Assembly (NCBI RefSeq): GCF_036013935.1
Contig: NZ_CP107902.1
Location: 10,201,001 to 10,265,000 of the forward strand
Source: Streptomyces sp. NBC_00461
GTDB taxonomy: Bacteria; Actinomycetota; Actinomycetes; Streptomycetales; Streptomycetaceae
DNA length: 64,000 bases
Direction: 5' to 3'
Notes under the pieces: generated by a model
Told to the model about the DNA's origin: nothing
Database searches by the model: none
The model's input: the letters and a program-made list of their open reading frames with translations, nothing else
Made by a program: the position numbers and the translations under genes
In this document: positions 1-8,996 of the stretch, in pieces
Numbering within the stretch: position 1 is the stretch's first letter
Layout: each line of letters begins with the position of its first letter

Positions 1-770
1 CGCACAGCGGCTGCCAGAGCGGACCGGGTCCGCCGGTAAAAGGCCAGCAGCCCGATGAGGCCGACGGCGGTGAACCAGGCCAGTTGGATGGCGAAGTCCA
101 CGGCGGACACCGTGGCGGAGAAGCCCGCCGCCGTCGCGGTCTGCATGGCACCGTATGAGGGCAGCCAGCGCACCATGCCGCTGTCCGCCCCGCCACTGGC
201 GAGGGGATTCTGCAAGCCCAGGTCCACGACGCTGATCATTACAATGGCGAACATGCCCTCCACCTCGCGGCGCAGGAGCGTGCCGAGGGCGACGCCCAGC
301 GCGCCGTAGGTCATCGCCGTGCCAAACAGCGCCGCGCCGAGCAGCACGGGCTGCCGGGGCGACCAGAAGCAGCAGATGACCGCGGTGGCGTACGAACAGA
401 CGGCCACCGACGCAATGACCAGGCAGGCGACCTTCGCCAGCCCCAGCGGAACCCGGGGAAACCCGGCCATGGACAGACGGCGGTCGAATGCCCCATTGCT
501 GAAGGTTGCCGCGAACATCATGAATCCGATGATCAGCGTGACCCCGTTCAGCGCCCCGGTGATCTGGGTGATCTTGTCACCGTCGGCGGTCAACACGTGA
601 CTGGTGCTGTGCAGCCGGAACTGCACCGGCTCCTTGGTGACAGCCCAGCCCGTCATGATGACCCACACAGGGAGAAACACCGCCACGAGCAGCATGGCGA
701 ACCGGTTCCTGGCGTGCTCCACCAGGCCATAACGTGTGGCGATCTTGAACAGCCGCAGCCCTCGCCTCAC
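1..770 (-). CDS. ABC-2 type transporter permease, partial
   Basis: This is the membrane subunit of an ABC exporter. Reading starts at GTG 770, which overlaps the stop of the upstream ATPase gene (GTGA), and stays open to the window edge, so the 3' end is missing. About 256 codons are visible. Hydrophobic spans are clear, for example the stretch around MLLVAVFLPVWVIMTG near residue 30 and VTLIIGFMMFAATFSNGAF near residue 80, with further spans towards the end. The layout (one long loop after the first span, then five or so helices) fits ABC-2 permeases. The substrate cannot be told. The short overlap implies translational coupling with the ATPase. Confidence 0.8.
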   Translation of the reverse strand, partial: MRRGLRLFKIATRYGLVEHARNRFAMLLVAVFLPVWVIMTGWAVTKEPVQFRLHSTSHVLTADGDKITQITGALNGVTLIIGFMMFAATFSNGAFDRRLSMAGFPRVPLGLAKVACLVIASVAVCSYATAVICCFWSPRQPVLLGAALFGTAMTYGALGVALGTLLRREVEGMFAIVMISVVDLGLQNPLASGGADSGMVRWLPSYGAMQTATAAGFSATVSAVDFAIQLAWFTAVGLIGLLAFYRRTRSALAAAV

Positions 771-1372
771 CGCACCTCCTCCTGCCGTCCGTGCAGCACA
801 CCGTCCCGCAACCGCCACACCTGATCGAGCCGATCGGTGTCGTAGGCCAGATGCGAGACGACGAGAACCGATCGGCCGGCCGCACGCAGGTCCCCGACCA
901 GATCCCAAAAACGCAGGTACGTCTCCCAGTCGAACCCCTGGTACGGCTCATCCAGCAGCAGCACCTGCGGGTCGTGCATCACCGCGAGCGTCAGATTCAG
1001 CTTCTGCCGCGTGCCGCCACTGAGCGTTCCCACCAGGGCCCCGGCGTACTGGGCGAAACCCAGGATCGCCATGACCTCCTCGGCCCGCCGCAGATCCGGA
1101 ACGTCATAAGCCGCAGCGAAGAGCTCTAGATGCTGACGCACCGTGAACACATCGTTCAGCACCACCTGCTGAGGGCAGTACCCGAACCGCCCACCGTGCC
1201 GGACCACGCCCCGCTCCGGCCGGAGCTCCCCCGAAAGGATCTTCAACAGCGTCGACTTGCCCGCCCCGTTCTCGCCGACAATGCCCACCACCGAACCCGC
1301 GGGCAGCGCGACATCGATACCGCGCAATACCTGCCGAACGCCGTAGGAATGATGGACTCCCTCTGCCTCCAT
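767..1372 (-). CDS. ABC transporter ATP-binding protein
   Basis: Cytoplasmic ATPase that powers the adjacent permease. About 201 residues, short but complete for an ABC-2 ATPase. Visible motifs in order: Walker A GENGAGKST near residue 35, signature LSGGTRQKLNL, Walker B VLLLDEP directly after it, and the H-loop VVSH near the end. The ATG at 1372 is preferred over upstream GTG codons because a purine-rich GGGAGAGGGGG run lies just before it and the domain begins at once (EGVHHSYG). Likely a small efflux or self-resistance exporter; no substrate evidence. Confidence 0.88.
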   Translation of the reverse strand: MEAEGVHHSYGVRQVLRGIDVALPAGSVVGIVGENGAGKSTLLKILSGELRPERGVVRHGGRFGYCPQQVVLNDVFTVRQHLELFAAAYDVPDLRRAEEVMAILGFAQYAGALVGTLSGGTRQKLNLTLAVMHDPQVLLLDEPYQGFDWETYLRFWDLVGDLRAAGRSVLVVSHLAYDTDRLDQVWRLRDGVLHGRQEEVR

Positions 1373-1639
1373 CAACGCCCCCCTCTCCCTCACCCCCGAG
1401 GCAGGCCATATGGATGCCCCACAACGGCCAACGAACCAAAGGCCGCATGGAAACGCCACAGCACAGTCGAGCCAGGACAAGCCGTCATCGGGCAGATGCG
1501 TGCGACGACGGGATGGGCGGCACGGAGCGGATTGCCGCCGGAGATCAGGGCGCGCTCACCGGTACTGGGGGCCTCCCCCTGAGTGGTGGACACGCTGATA
1601 CTGGATCTGCTTGATCCGGAGGAAGCGAGAAGACCGCCG

Positions 1640-1984
1640 ATGGCGATGAAGGACTATTCGGACGAGTTCAAGGCCGATGCCGTGGCCCTGTACGAGTCCA
1701 CACCCGGGGCGACCTACAAGAGCATCGCTGCTGACCTGGGCGTCAACCGGGCGACCCTGCGGGAGTGGGTGCTGCGGGACCGCGAACGCCGCGGCGTCAC
1801 GGCCACGGTTGGGAGGCCGGCCGCCCGACCTCGGGAGGCGATGGCGTCCGCTGATCCGGACGAGCGGGTGCGGCAGTTGGAGGCCCGGGTGGCCGAGCTC
1901 GAGGCGAATGAGCGCAAGCTCGCCACCGAGCGGGACATCCTCCGCAAGGCGGCCAAGTATTTCGCCGGGGAGACGAACTGGTGA
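1640..1984 (+). CDS. IS3-family transposase OrfA (HTH protein)
   Basis: About 114 residues. The N-terminal half is a helix-turn-helix of the IS3/Tn3 OrfA type (KDYSDEFKADAVAL, then YKSIAADLGVNRATLREWV). The C-terminal half is a leucine/glutamate-rich coiled coil (VRQLEARVAELEANERKLA) ending in the usual RDILRKAAKYFAGETNW. It binds the IS ends and is needed for transposition. ATG 1640 or ATG 1646 are the likely starts; an upstream GTG lies inside the terminal repeat. The stop overlaps the GTG of orfB (GTGA). Confidence 0.85.
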   Translation: MAMKDYSDEFKADAVALYESTPGATYKSIAADLGVNRATLREWVLRDRERRGVTATVGRPAARPREAMASADPDERVRQLEARVAELEANERKLATERDILRKAAKYFAGETNW

Positions 1985-2877
1985 GGAGCCGCTTCCAGTT
2001 CGTTGACGACCACCGGGACACCTACGAGGTGAAGCGGCTCTGCCACGTCCTGGACGTGAACCGGTCCGGCTACTACAAGTGGCTCGCCGGCGCCGAGGCC
2101 CGGGCAGCCCGCCTGCACAAGGACCGGGTCCTGGCCGAGGAGATCCGCGAGGTCCATAGCGAGTCCGGGGGCGCCTACGGCTCCCCGCGGGTGACCGCCG
2201 AACTCCGCGGGAAAGGAAGGCGGGTCAACGAAAAGCGGGTCGCCCGGATCATGCGGACGTTCTCCATCACCGGCATCCGCCTGCGCAGACGCGTCCGCAC
2301 CACCGTCCCGGACCCGGCCACCTCACCGGTTGCGGACCTGTTCCAACGGGACTTCACCGCCACCGAGCCGGGGCGCAAGTACATGGGCGACATCACCTAT
2401 CTCGCCCTGGAAAACGGGGAGTTCCTCTATCTCGCGACCGCGCTGGAATGCTTCAGCCGCAAGGTCGTCGGCTGGTCCATCGCCGACCACATGCGCACGA
2501 GTTTGGTCGCCGACGCACTGCGGATGGCCGTCCGCACCCAGGGCAGCCTGGACGGCGCCGTGTTCCACTCCGACCACGGGGCCCAGTACGGATCCCGGGC
2601 CTTCGCCGGCCTCTGCGACCAGCTCGGGGTCACCCGGTCGATGGGCGCGGTCGGCACCAGCGCCGACAACGTGGCCTGCGAAAGCTTCCACGCGTCCCTG
2701 AAAGGCGAGACCCTCCGGGGCGCCCACGACTACGGTGACGCCGGCACCTGCCGCAGGACCGTCTTCGCCTGGCTGACCCGCTACAACACCCGCCGCCGGC
2801 ACTCCGCCAACGGCCACCTCAGCCCCGACGAATACGAACGCCGACACCACACCGCTAAACTCACGCTCGCCGCGTGA
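1981..2877 (+). CDS. IS3-family transposase OrfB (DDE integrase core)
   Basis: Catalytic subunit of the IS3 transposase, 298 residues. An HTH_21-type N-terminus (YEVKRLCHVLDVNRSGYYKW) precedes an rve integrase core with the DDE triad visible: D in YMGDITYL, D in FHSDHGAQY, E in ACESFHASLK. The C-terminus (YNTRRRHSANGHLSPDEYE) is typical. It lies in the -1 frame relative to orfA. I see no A6G-type slippery run, so either GTG reinitiation at the 4-bp overlap or a weak frameshift could produce it. It looks intact. Confidence 0.88.
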   Translation: MRSRFQFVDDHRDTYEVKRLCHVLDVNRSGYYKWLAGAEARAARLHKDRVLAEEIREVHSESGGAYGSPRVTAELRGKGRRVNEKRVARIMRTFSITGIRLRRRVRTTVPDPATSPVADLFQRDFTATEPGRKYMGDITYLALENGEFLYLATALECFSRKVVGWSIADHMRTSLVADALRMAVRTQGSLDGAVFHSDHGAQYGSRAFAGLCDQLGVTRSMGAVGTSADNVACESFHASLKGETLRGAHDYGDAGTCRRTVFAWLTRYNTRRRHSANGHLSPDEYERRHHTAKLTLAA

Positions 2878-2901
2878 TCAATAACCGCGTGCCCACCTTC
2901 A

Positions 2902-3107
2902 CGGGGGAAGGCCCGGCGAGCCGTCGGTGGTGCATGAGCCATCCGATGCTGCGCTCGATGGTCCATCGTCTCGGGATGATCGTGAACCCGCGGGCGCCGG
3001 GCGGGCGTTGGACGGGGTGGACGTCGATGCCGCGGCGGGTGCCGTGGTGATGAGGACGGTCGAAAACGACCAGGGATGCTGCTCGCCTCAGTTCGTTCGT
3101 TGTTCAA
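2902..3107 (-). pseudogene. Remnant of an IS5/IS4-type transposase (C-terminal part)
   Basis: On the minus strand one frame reads RPPGARGFTIIPRRWTIERS followed by IGWLMHHRRLAG, the hallmark C-terminal block of IS5-type DDE transposases; the E of IERS is the likely catalytic glutamate. The frame is open only from about 3100 (a TGA precedes it) and ends abruptly where the IS3 element begins at 2901, so both ends are lost. It records an older insertion broken by the IS3 element. No function is expected. Confidence 0.6.
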
Positions 3108-3145
3108 CGGAGTGGGGAGCACGGGGAGGGGTCTGTAAAGCGAGC

Positions 3146-3179
3146 GGCTCTGTCACGTAATCGGCTCTGTCACGTAATC
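3146..3179. repeat. Tandem duplication of the ISL3 end (2 x 17 bp)
   Basis: The 17-bp unit GGCTCTGTCACGTAATC occurs twice head to tail, at 3146-3162 and 3163-3179. The second copy is the outer end of the ISL3 terminal inverted repeat; the first lies just outside. It may be the scar of an earlier insertion or excision, or of a one-ended event. Confidence 0.85.
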
Positions 3180-4793
3180 GGTGGTAGCGCTGCGTGGTGA
3201 TCACTGGAGGAGGATGCGGTGGCGGAGCAGGGGGAACCCGGCTCGGCCGTGCATCTGCCTCATGATCCGCTTGGTCCGCGTGTTGACGCCTTCGGTGCGG
3301 CCGTTGTGGTGCGGGAGGGTGAGTCCGGCGTCGACGGCGGCGCGGTCGAGTTCGAGGCCGTTCGCGAAGGAGCGCAGGTGGGGCAGGTCGGCGGCGCAGA
3401 CTTTGGTGATCCAGTCGGTGAGCTTGGCGTCGTTGCCTTCCGCTGGGGTCAGTAGCTGAGCGAACTCGCCGGTGAGCCGGGCGAGTTCGGTCATCTCGGG
3501 GCAGGCTCTGGTGAGTTCCCGCAGCAGTGCGGTGTCCTTGTCGCGCAGGCTCTCGGGGCGGGTGAGCAGGAGGCGGGCGAAGCGCTGCGGGGTGGTGACC
3601 GGCTTGTCGCCCTCAGCGCGGCCCTGGGTGATGTTGCGGTAGAGCAGGTTGAGGCTGCCGGTGTATCCCAGCTCCTTGATCTCCCGGAAGAGTTGGAGGA
3701 CGGGGACTGCCGGGTCGTCCGCGCGGCGGATGCGCAGGTGGTCGCGGTAGGGGTCGACGAGCGTGGGCCTGTAGCGGGGTGCGCGGCGGTCGCCGGTGGG
3801 CTCCTTCATGCGGGCGTAGCGCTTGACGGTGTTCAGGGCGACATCGAGGCGGCGGGCGCATTCGAGCAGGCCGACGCCTTGGCCGAGCAGATTGTGGACC
3901 CGCTGCCAGCGCTCGCGGGTGGTCTGCTCGTGTAGGCCCCCGGGCCGGGCGGGGTTCACAGCGGTCGCCCAGCAGGCGGTGTGGGAGCGGACCTCGGACA
4001 GGACCTTGCCGCACAGGTTGCTCCACAAGTGCCACCTGTCGCTGACCTGCACCGCCTCGGGGAGGGCCTGGCGGATCGCCTCGCCATAGGAGCCGGAGCC
4101 GTCGCGGCAGACGTATGCGGACCCGGGATGCTCGCGCAGCCACGCGACCAGGGTCTGGGCGGTGCGGTCCGGCAGGACGTCGATCCGCTCGCCGGTCTCG
4201 GCGTCGATGATCACGGTGGCGTAGCGGTGCCGGCGCTTGAGGGCGAAGTCGTCAATGTCGAGCACGCGCGGGACGCGCAGCGGCTGTACCGCCCTGCGCA
4301 TGAGCATGCGCAGGGCGGTCGAGCGGGAGATCGCACAAGCCAGCACGCAGGAGAGGCGGGCGCCCGCCCGGCCCGCTAACTCCTGCACCACAAAGCCGAG
4401 TTGGTCGGCCAGGCGGTTGGTGCGACGCTGGTAGCGCTCCACGACGCCGGGAACCTGCTCGCGGAACGTCTGCCGCGGGCAGCCGAGTACCGGGCAGACC
4501 AGGCGCCGGATGCGCACCGACGCCACCACCCGCCGTCCGTCCACCGGCACGTCCGCGACCACCCGTCTGTGGAAGCCATGCACCCGCCTCGTCGGCTGCC
4601 CGCACAGCGGGCACGGCACCGGGTCGTCGCGGGTCCGCGCCGACACCCGGATGACCTCACCCTCGTCCGTCACGCCCTCGACGACGAGGGCCGACAAGCC
4701 CGAAAACACCACACCCACAAGCTCATTGACATCGCGCACACCATGGCAACGACGACCGTCACCCTTCGCTACCACCGATTACGTGACAGAGCC
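3163..4793 (-). mobile_element. ISL3-family insertion sequence
   Basis: A 1631-bp element bounded by a perfect 27-bp inverted repeat: 3163-3189 (GGCTCTGTCACGTAATCG then GTGGTAGCG) and its exact complement at 4767-4793. It holds one transposase gene on the minus strand. No 8-bp direct target repeat is visible on either side, whichever copy of the duplicated left end is taken as the border. Intact ends and an intact gene suggest it could be active. Confidence 0.88.
3201..4739 (-). CDS. ISL3-family transposase
   Basis: About 512 residues, the usual length. N-terminal zinc-binding segment (CPLCGQPTRRVHGFH, later CPVLGCPRQTF), then a helix-turn-helix region and the DDE_Tnp_ISL3 core: D in RVLDIDDFALKRRH, D in VQVSDRWHLWSNL and E in HHNGRTEGVNTRTKRIM. 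A second HTH (GVGLLECARRLDVALNTVKRY) sits inside the core, as is normal here. GTG 4739 (VRDVNELVGVV) is chosen because the more upstream GTG at 4775 lies within the terminal repeat. No frameshift is seen. Confidence 0.88.
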   Translation of the reverse strand: MRDVNELVGVVFSGLSALVVEGVTDEGEVIRVSARTRDDPVPCPLCGQPTRRVHGFHRRVVADVPVDGRRVVASVRIRRLVCPVLGCPRQTFREQVPGVVERYQRRTNRLADQLGFVVQELAGRAGARLSCVLACAISRSTALRMLMRRAVQPLRVPRVLDIDDFALKRRHRYATVIIDAETGERIDVLPDRTAQTLVAWLREHPGSAYVCRDGSGSYGEAIRQALPEAVQVSDRWHLWSNLCGKVLSEVRSHTACWATAVNPARPGGLHEQTTRERWQRVHNLLGQGVGLLECARRLDVALNTVKRYARMKEPTGDRRAPRYRPTLVDPYRDHLRIRRADDPAVPVLQLFREIKELGYTGSLNLLYRNITQGRAEGDKPVTTPQRFARLLLTRPESLRDKDTALLRELTRACPEMTELARLTGEFAQLLTPAEGNDAKLTDWITKVCAADLPHLRSFANGLELDRAAVDAGLTLPHHNGRTEGVNTRTKRIMRQMHGRAGFPLLRHRILLQ

Positions 4794-5162
4794 GGTGAGC
4801 GTACAGACCCTACGGTGTTGACAGTCGGGGCTCGCAGGGACTGAGGCGGAGGTCCGGTCCCGCCCGCGGCACTTCAGGGTATTTCTGCACCTGACCGCTC
4901 GTAGTTGTTTGAGGCGGCCTCTGCTTCGGGGGTGAGGCGCCGCTCCCGGGTGTCCGCCGAGGCGGGGCAATACCGCCGAGGTGAAGAGCCGACCTCTCGT
5001 CAGTCCCCGCTGGGAGGCTGCCAGGACGGCATGGAAGAAAGGTCGTCGGCATGGGGCAGTTTCACGACCGTACGTGTTGCTACGTATGGCCGACGACAGC
5101 CGTTTTGTGTAAGCGTGTTGTGGAGAGGCTTGGTTCCGGAAAAGCCGTTCAGTGGGGGTCTG
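4794..5162. other. Gap between ISL3 element and the WD40-KAP gene
   Basis: The frame of the following gene is open back to 4905, but this part (serine- and arginine-rich, without WD40 character) is unlikely to be translated. A TTGACA hexamer at about 4817 could be a -35 box, but no convincing -10 box follows. Alternative starts for the downstream gene lie here, for example ATG 5031. Nothing else is recognised. Confidence 0.4.
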
Positions 5163-8100
5163 GTGGCTGGACAACGTCATGGCCCTGACGGGCAGTTCGC
5201 TGGACATCCTGGAAGCCTTTGGGGGCTGGCTTTCTGCGCCGAGAATCTGCTCGCCAGCGCGGGTGGCGATGCGGTGCGGTTGTGGGACTGCTCCGAGGGA
5301 CGACTGGTCGCGGTACTAGCCGGTCACCGCGCGCTTGTACGGGACATCGCTGCCAGCAGCACCGGCCGGATGCTGGCCAGCGTCTCGCACGATGGAGAGA
5401 TACGGCTGTGGGATGTGCCCGAGCGGGAGCTCAAGCAGGTGGCGCGCAGGGAACTGGCCCGGTCTGCGTGGTCGGTGGCTTTCAGCCCCGACGACCAGAT
5501 GCTCGTAGTGGGCGAGGACGACGGGCAATGGAGTGTGTGGGACGTGCCGTCCCTGTCCCCTCTCAAAGACCTTCCCCAGCTGCCAGGGAGCGGCATGGTG
5601 CAGGGTGTGGCCTTCCACCCCGACGGGGACCGGCTCGCCGGGGCGAACATGCTCGGCAAAGTCTGCGTTTCGGCGGTCAACGGCAACCAACCCCTGATCA
5701 AGATGGCCCATCCGCAACGGTGGCCCAGGGCCGTGGCCTTCAGCCCAGACGGTGATCTTCTCGCAGCGGGCGGGGAGAGCCCGGGCATCCGCCTATGGGA
5801 CATCCGGGACGGCGCGGCGCACTTCGAACTCCCACAGAAGTGGGGAGAGAGTAGGAGACCCTTCGAGGGCGTCTGGTCGATTGCCTTCCATCCGCACCAC
5901 CCCTTGCTGCTCGCAGGCGGTTCTGGAGATGCGTCCAGTGTCTGGCTCTGGGACTACGAGCGGAGGGAATGCGTCGCCGAGCTCGGTGGGCATGCAGATG
6001 AACGCGTCGTCCGTGTTGTCTTCAGTCCAAGTGGCCGGACCTTCGCGAGCGCGGGCATGGATGGGACCATCGGGCTCTGGGACACCGCCACACACGAGCG
6101 ACGCCACACCGTCGTCGGCGGCATCGGCCGGGTGACGAGTGCTGCGTTCAGCCCCGACGGTCGGCTGCTGGCCACCGGATCCGACTCCGGGACGGTGCGG
6201 GTGTGGCACACGGCCTCCGGCGCTCAGGCGCTGCGTCTGTCGGAGGAGCATCTGAACGATCTCGCCCATATCTATGTCACCACCTCGGACTTGGCCTTCG
6301 ACGGATCGGGCGAGCGCTTGGCGTCGACCGGAGGCGGCGGGATGACAAAGGTGTGGGACATGCGGACCGGCGAGCGTCTTGTGACGCTCATCCCCTCGAT
6401 CAGCAGCGGCCAGGCTCCTCCGTCGTCCGTGGAATTCATCGGTTCATCGCTGATCATCTCTGGAGGCGAAACACTGCAGTTGTGGAACGGGGCGGCGGAC
6501 GAGCCAGCGCCCATTCTTCAGATGCCTGGGAAGATCCACGCGGTGCGAGGCCAGGACGACCAAGGGATCGCCGTCGTGGCCGGCGCGAAACTCCGCCGCG
6601 CGGAGTCCTTTTCGGCGCTGGAGAACGCTTCCGACATCGATCTTCCCTGCTGGCCGAAGCATGCGGCATTACAGATGGACAGCGAGCGCGCAACAGCACT
6701 GATCCACGGGTACGAAGGACTGGTGCTGCTGGATGCCCACAGCGGCGAGCCACTCGCGGACCTGGCACGTGACCTGCCGGGAGAGCCTTCCGGCAGTGCG
6801 ACCGCCGTGGCTCTGAGCCCCGACGGCACCTTTTGCGCCGCAGGGGCCGAAGACGGCTATGTCCGGGTGTGGCACAGGGCGACAGGCGAACGCGCCACCA
6901 GCTTCCAGGCCCACGTCGGACCGGTGACCGTCTTGTGCTTCGAGCCGCGTGGGTCCGTCCTGGCGACCGGCGGCCACGACGGCGCTGTGCGCCTCTGGCA
7001 GGCCCACAGCGGTCAACAGATCGGCGGCACGGATGTGCCACCACTGCGGGCGCCCAACGTGACCAGCACCCACCCTGATCAACCCACCGCCGATGACCTG
7101 CTGGGAACGGCACGCCACGTAAGAACCCTCACCAGTCTGGTGTGTGCCCGCGACACCGATCCACCCCTGGCCATCGCGCTGCTCGGAGGCTGGGGGGCGG
7201 GAAAGTCCAGTGTCATGCTCCAGATGCAGAACCAGGTACGGGAGCTGGCCGCGCGTTCGTCAGCCGCCAGGCGAAACAGCGGCCAGAGCGCCTTCGTGTC
7301 CAATGTGCGCCAGATGACCTTCAACGCCTGGCACTACAGCGACGACCGGCTGTGGGCTGGACTCGCCACCCATCTCTTCCGGGCCCTCGCTGAACCGGAC
7401 CGCCCAGACGGGCCGGAGCCCTCCACGGACCAGGCTGAGAAACGACGTCATGAACTCCGCAACGAGCTGACCTACTACAAGGCCAAAGAAGCCGCACTTT
7501 CCGAATTCGAGGCCGATGGACAAGGCAACGGACTGGCATCGCCGGTCGATATCGGCATCCGGATGTGGCGGCGGCTGAGGATGGCCAGCCCCCACGTCCT
7601 TCGTGCACTGGCAGGATGGGGTCTACTGGCCGCTGCCGGCTACGCCGGATACCACTGGCTCGACTCGGCGTATGCCCCTGCAAGTGCCGCCGCCCTGGCT
7701 CTGTACAGCGCCCTGCGGACCATCGGCAGTATCGCGTCGGACCTCCGGACGGGCATTCCCCAGTTCCCCGACATCGAATTCGAACGGGAACAGGTCAGCG
7801 CGCAGATCGCTAAGACCGAGGACAGACTGGCTCAGGCAGATGCAACCGTACGCCTCTCCCGGCTACTGGAGGATCTCGGCAATTCCCGCGCCTATGCCGC
7901 CGACCGGGGGCTGCTCGGGCGTATCCACCAAGACCTCGAACAGTTACAGGATGATCTCGACCGGGCCCGCCGACAGTGGTCCAAATACCAGACCGGGCAA
8001 CCACCCCTCGAAAGAATCATTCTCTATATCGATGACCTCGACCGCTGCCCGCCCGCGCGGGTTGTCGAGTTGCTGGCCGCCGTACACCTCATGCTGGCAC

Positions 8101-8996
8101 TGCAACTTTTCGTGGTCGTGGTTGCCGTGGACCCACGCTGGTTGCTGGGAGCCCTGGAATATCACTACCGCGAACTCTTTCCAGGTGAGAACACCACAGA
8201 TCGCGCGGGAACATCACCTCCGGTCACCCCGCTCGACTACTTGGACAAGATCTTCCAGATCCCGTGGACCGTACCGACCAGCTCGCAGGAAGCTGCCGAG
8301 AGTTACATCAGGGCACTGCTCACCGACCGCCAGGCTCCGCTACCGGGTACGGAGCGGACCAGAGAAAACGGCAACGCCCACCAGAGGGCACCGCGCCCCG
8401 GACTCGAAGAGCCACGTCCCTACTCGGCCCCTTCCCCGGTCTCACCGGATGAGCCGGTTCGCCACGGCACTTCGCGGTTGTCTGGTCATCCCGGACCCGG
8501 GTGGACGCCGCTGGAGGTCCAGCCGTCACCACTGCGTCTGACCGAGGCAGAGATCGTCTCCCTGGCTGCCCTCGCCCCTCTGCTTCCTACACCACGGGCC
8601 GCGAAGAAGCTGGTCAACCTCTACCGACTGGTCCGCTTCGGCATACCGGAAGCCGAACTCCCTCGCTTCCTCAACTCCCACGAGGAGTACTCCGACCACC
8701 GGGCGGTACAAGTTCTCCTGGCCCTCCTGGTGGGCCATCCCAACGCCGCCCCGATCCTCCTGAACGCCATTCAGGAAGCCGACCCGCAAGACGATCTCAC
8801 GACGTTGCTGGAGGCTGCTGGCCCTCAAGGCAGCAGTACCGCGCACGTCATCCGCCAGATCGGCAACCGACAGAGATTCCCCTCCACGGCCGGTCCGTAT
8901 CAGAGATGGTGCCGCGAAGTCAGCCGTCTGAGCTTCCACACCTGGAAGGGATTGCGCCCCGACAACGGCCCAGCCACACAGCCTCCTCACGCATGA
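5163..8996 (+). CDS. WD40-repeat / KAP P-loop NTPase fusion protein
   Basis: About 1277 residues. The first ~630 residues hold roughly 13-14 WD40 units, recognisable by endings such as VRLWDC, IRLWDVPE, IRLWDIRDG, VWLWDYERR, IGLWDTATH, TKVWDMRTG, VRLWQAHSG, enough for two seven-bladed propellers. A KAP NTPase follows: Walker A GGWGAGKSSV near residue 675, the family block FNAWHYSDDRLWAGL, an inserted pair of hydrophobic spans near 815-860 (ALAGWGLLAAAGYAGY), Walker B IILYIDDLDRC near 953, and LDKIFQIPW. KAP proteins include phage-exclusion protein PifA of the F plasmid, so a sensor-effector defence role is possible but inferred. GTG 5163 is chosen for its GGGGG box and because the first propeller blade begins there; ATG 5031 is an alternative. 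Confidence 0.85.
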   Translation: MAGQRHGPDGQFAGHPGSLWGLAFCAENLLASAGGDAVRLWDCSEGRLVAVLAGHRALVRDIAASSTGRMLASVSHDGEIRLWDVPERELKQVARRELARSAWSVAFSPDDQMLVVGEDDGQWSVWDVPSLSPLKDLPQLPGSGMVQGVAFHPDGDRLAGANMLGKVCVSAVNGNQPLIKMAHPQRWPRAVAFSPDGDLLAAGGESPGIRLWDIRDGAAHFELPQKWGESRRPFEGVWSIAFHPHHPLLLAGGSGDASSVWLWDYERRECVAELGGHADERVVRVVFSPSGRTFASAGMDGTIGLWDTATHERRHTVVGGIGRVTSAAFSPDGRLLATGSDSGTVRVWHTASGAQALRLSEEHLNDLAHIYVTTSDLAFDGSGERLASTGGGGMTKVWDMRTGERLVTLIPSISSGQAPPSSVEFIGSSLIISGGETLQLWNGAADEPAPILQMPGKIHAVRGQDDQGIAVVAGAKLRRAESFSALENASDIDLPCWPKHAALQMDSERATALIHGYEGLVLLDAHSGEPLADLARDLPGEPSGSATAVALSPDGTFCAAGAEDGYVRVWHRATGERATSFQAHVGPVTVLCFEPRGSVLATGGHDGAVRLWQAHSGQQIGGTDVPPLRAPNVTSTHPDQPTADDLLGTARHVRTLTSLVCARDTDPPLAIALLGGWGAGKSSVMLQMQNQVRELAARSSAARRNSGQSAFVSNVRQMTFNAWHYSDDRLWAGLATHLFRALAEPDRPDGPEPSTDQAEKRRHELRNELTYYKAKEAALSEFEADGQGNGLASPVDIGIRMWRRLRMASPHVLRALAGWGLLAAAGYAGYHWLDSAYAPASAAALALYSALRTIGSIASDLRTGIPQFPDIEFEREQVSAQIAKTEDRLAQADATVRLSRLLEDLGNSRAYAADRGLLGRIHQDLEQLQDDLDRARRQWSKYQTGQPPLERIILYIDDLDRCPPARVVELLAAVHLMLALQLFVVVVAVDPRWLLGALEYHYRELFPGENTTDRAGTSPPVTPLDYLDKIFQIPWTVPTSSQEAAESYIRALLTDRQAPLPGTERTRENGNAHQRAPRPGLEEPRPYSAPSPVSPDEPVRHGTSRLSGHPGPGWTPLEVQPSPLRLTEAEIVSLAALAPLLPTPRAAKKLVNLYRLVRFGIPEAELPRFLNSHEEYSDHRAVQVLLALLVGHPNAAPILLNAIQEADPQDDLTTLLEAAGPQGSSTAHVIRQIGNRQRFPSTAGPYQRWCREVSRLSFHTWKGLRPDNGPATQPPHA

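Larger units (their letters stand above)
1580..2901 (+). mobile_element. IS3-family insertion sequence
   Basis: An element of about 1.3 kb with two overlapping reading frames (orfA, orfB) in the IS3 arrangement. The ends are imperfect inverted repeats: TGAGTGGTGGACACGC at 1580 pairs with the complement of the segment ending TTCA at 2901. The similarity runs inward to a GATC on each side, and C-rich/G-rich flanks outside (CCTCCCCC and CGGGGGAAGG) may extend it. I see no clear direct target repeat. The right end sits inside an older transposase remnant, so this insertion is probably what cut that gene. Confidence 0.8.

Noticed and set aside
3138..4801. 8-bp target duplication for the ISL3 element
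   Set aside because: The bases flanking either choice of left border do not match GGTGAGCG on the right.
4779..5207. A 142-codon minus-strand frame between ISL3 and the WD40-KAP gene
   Set aside because: No ribosome site, low-complexity sequence and antisense to the start region of a well supported gene.
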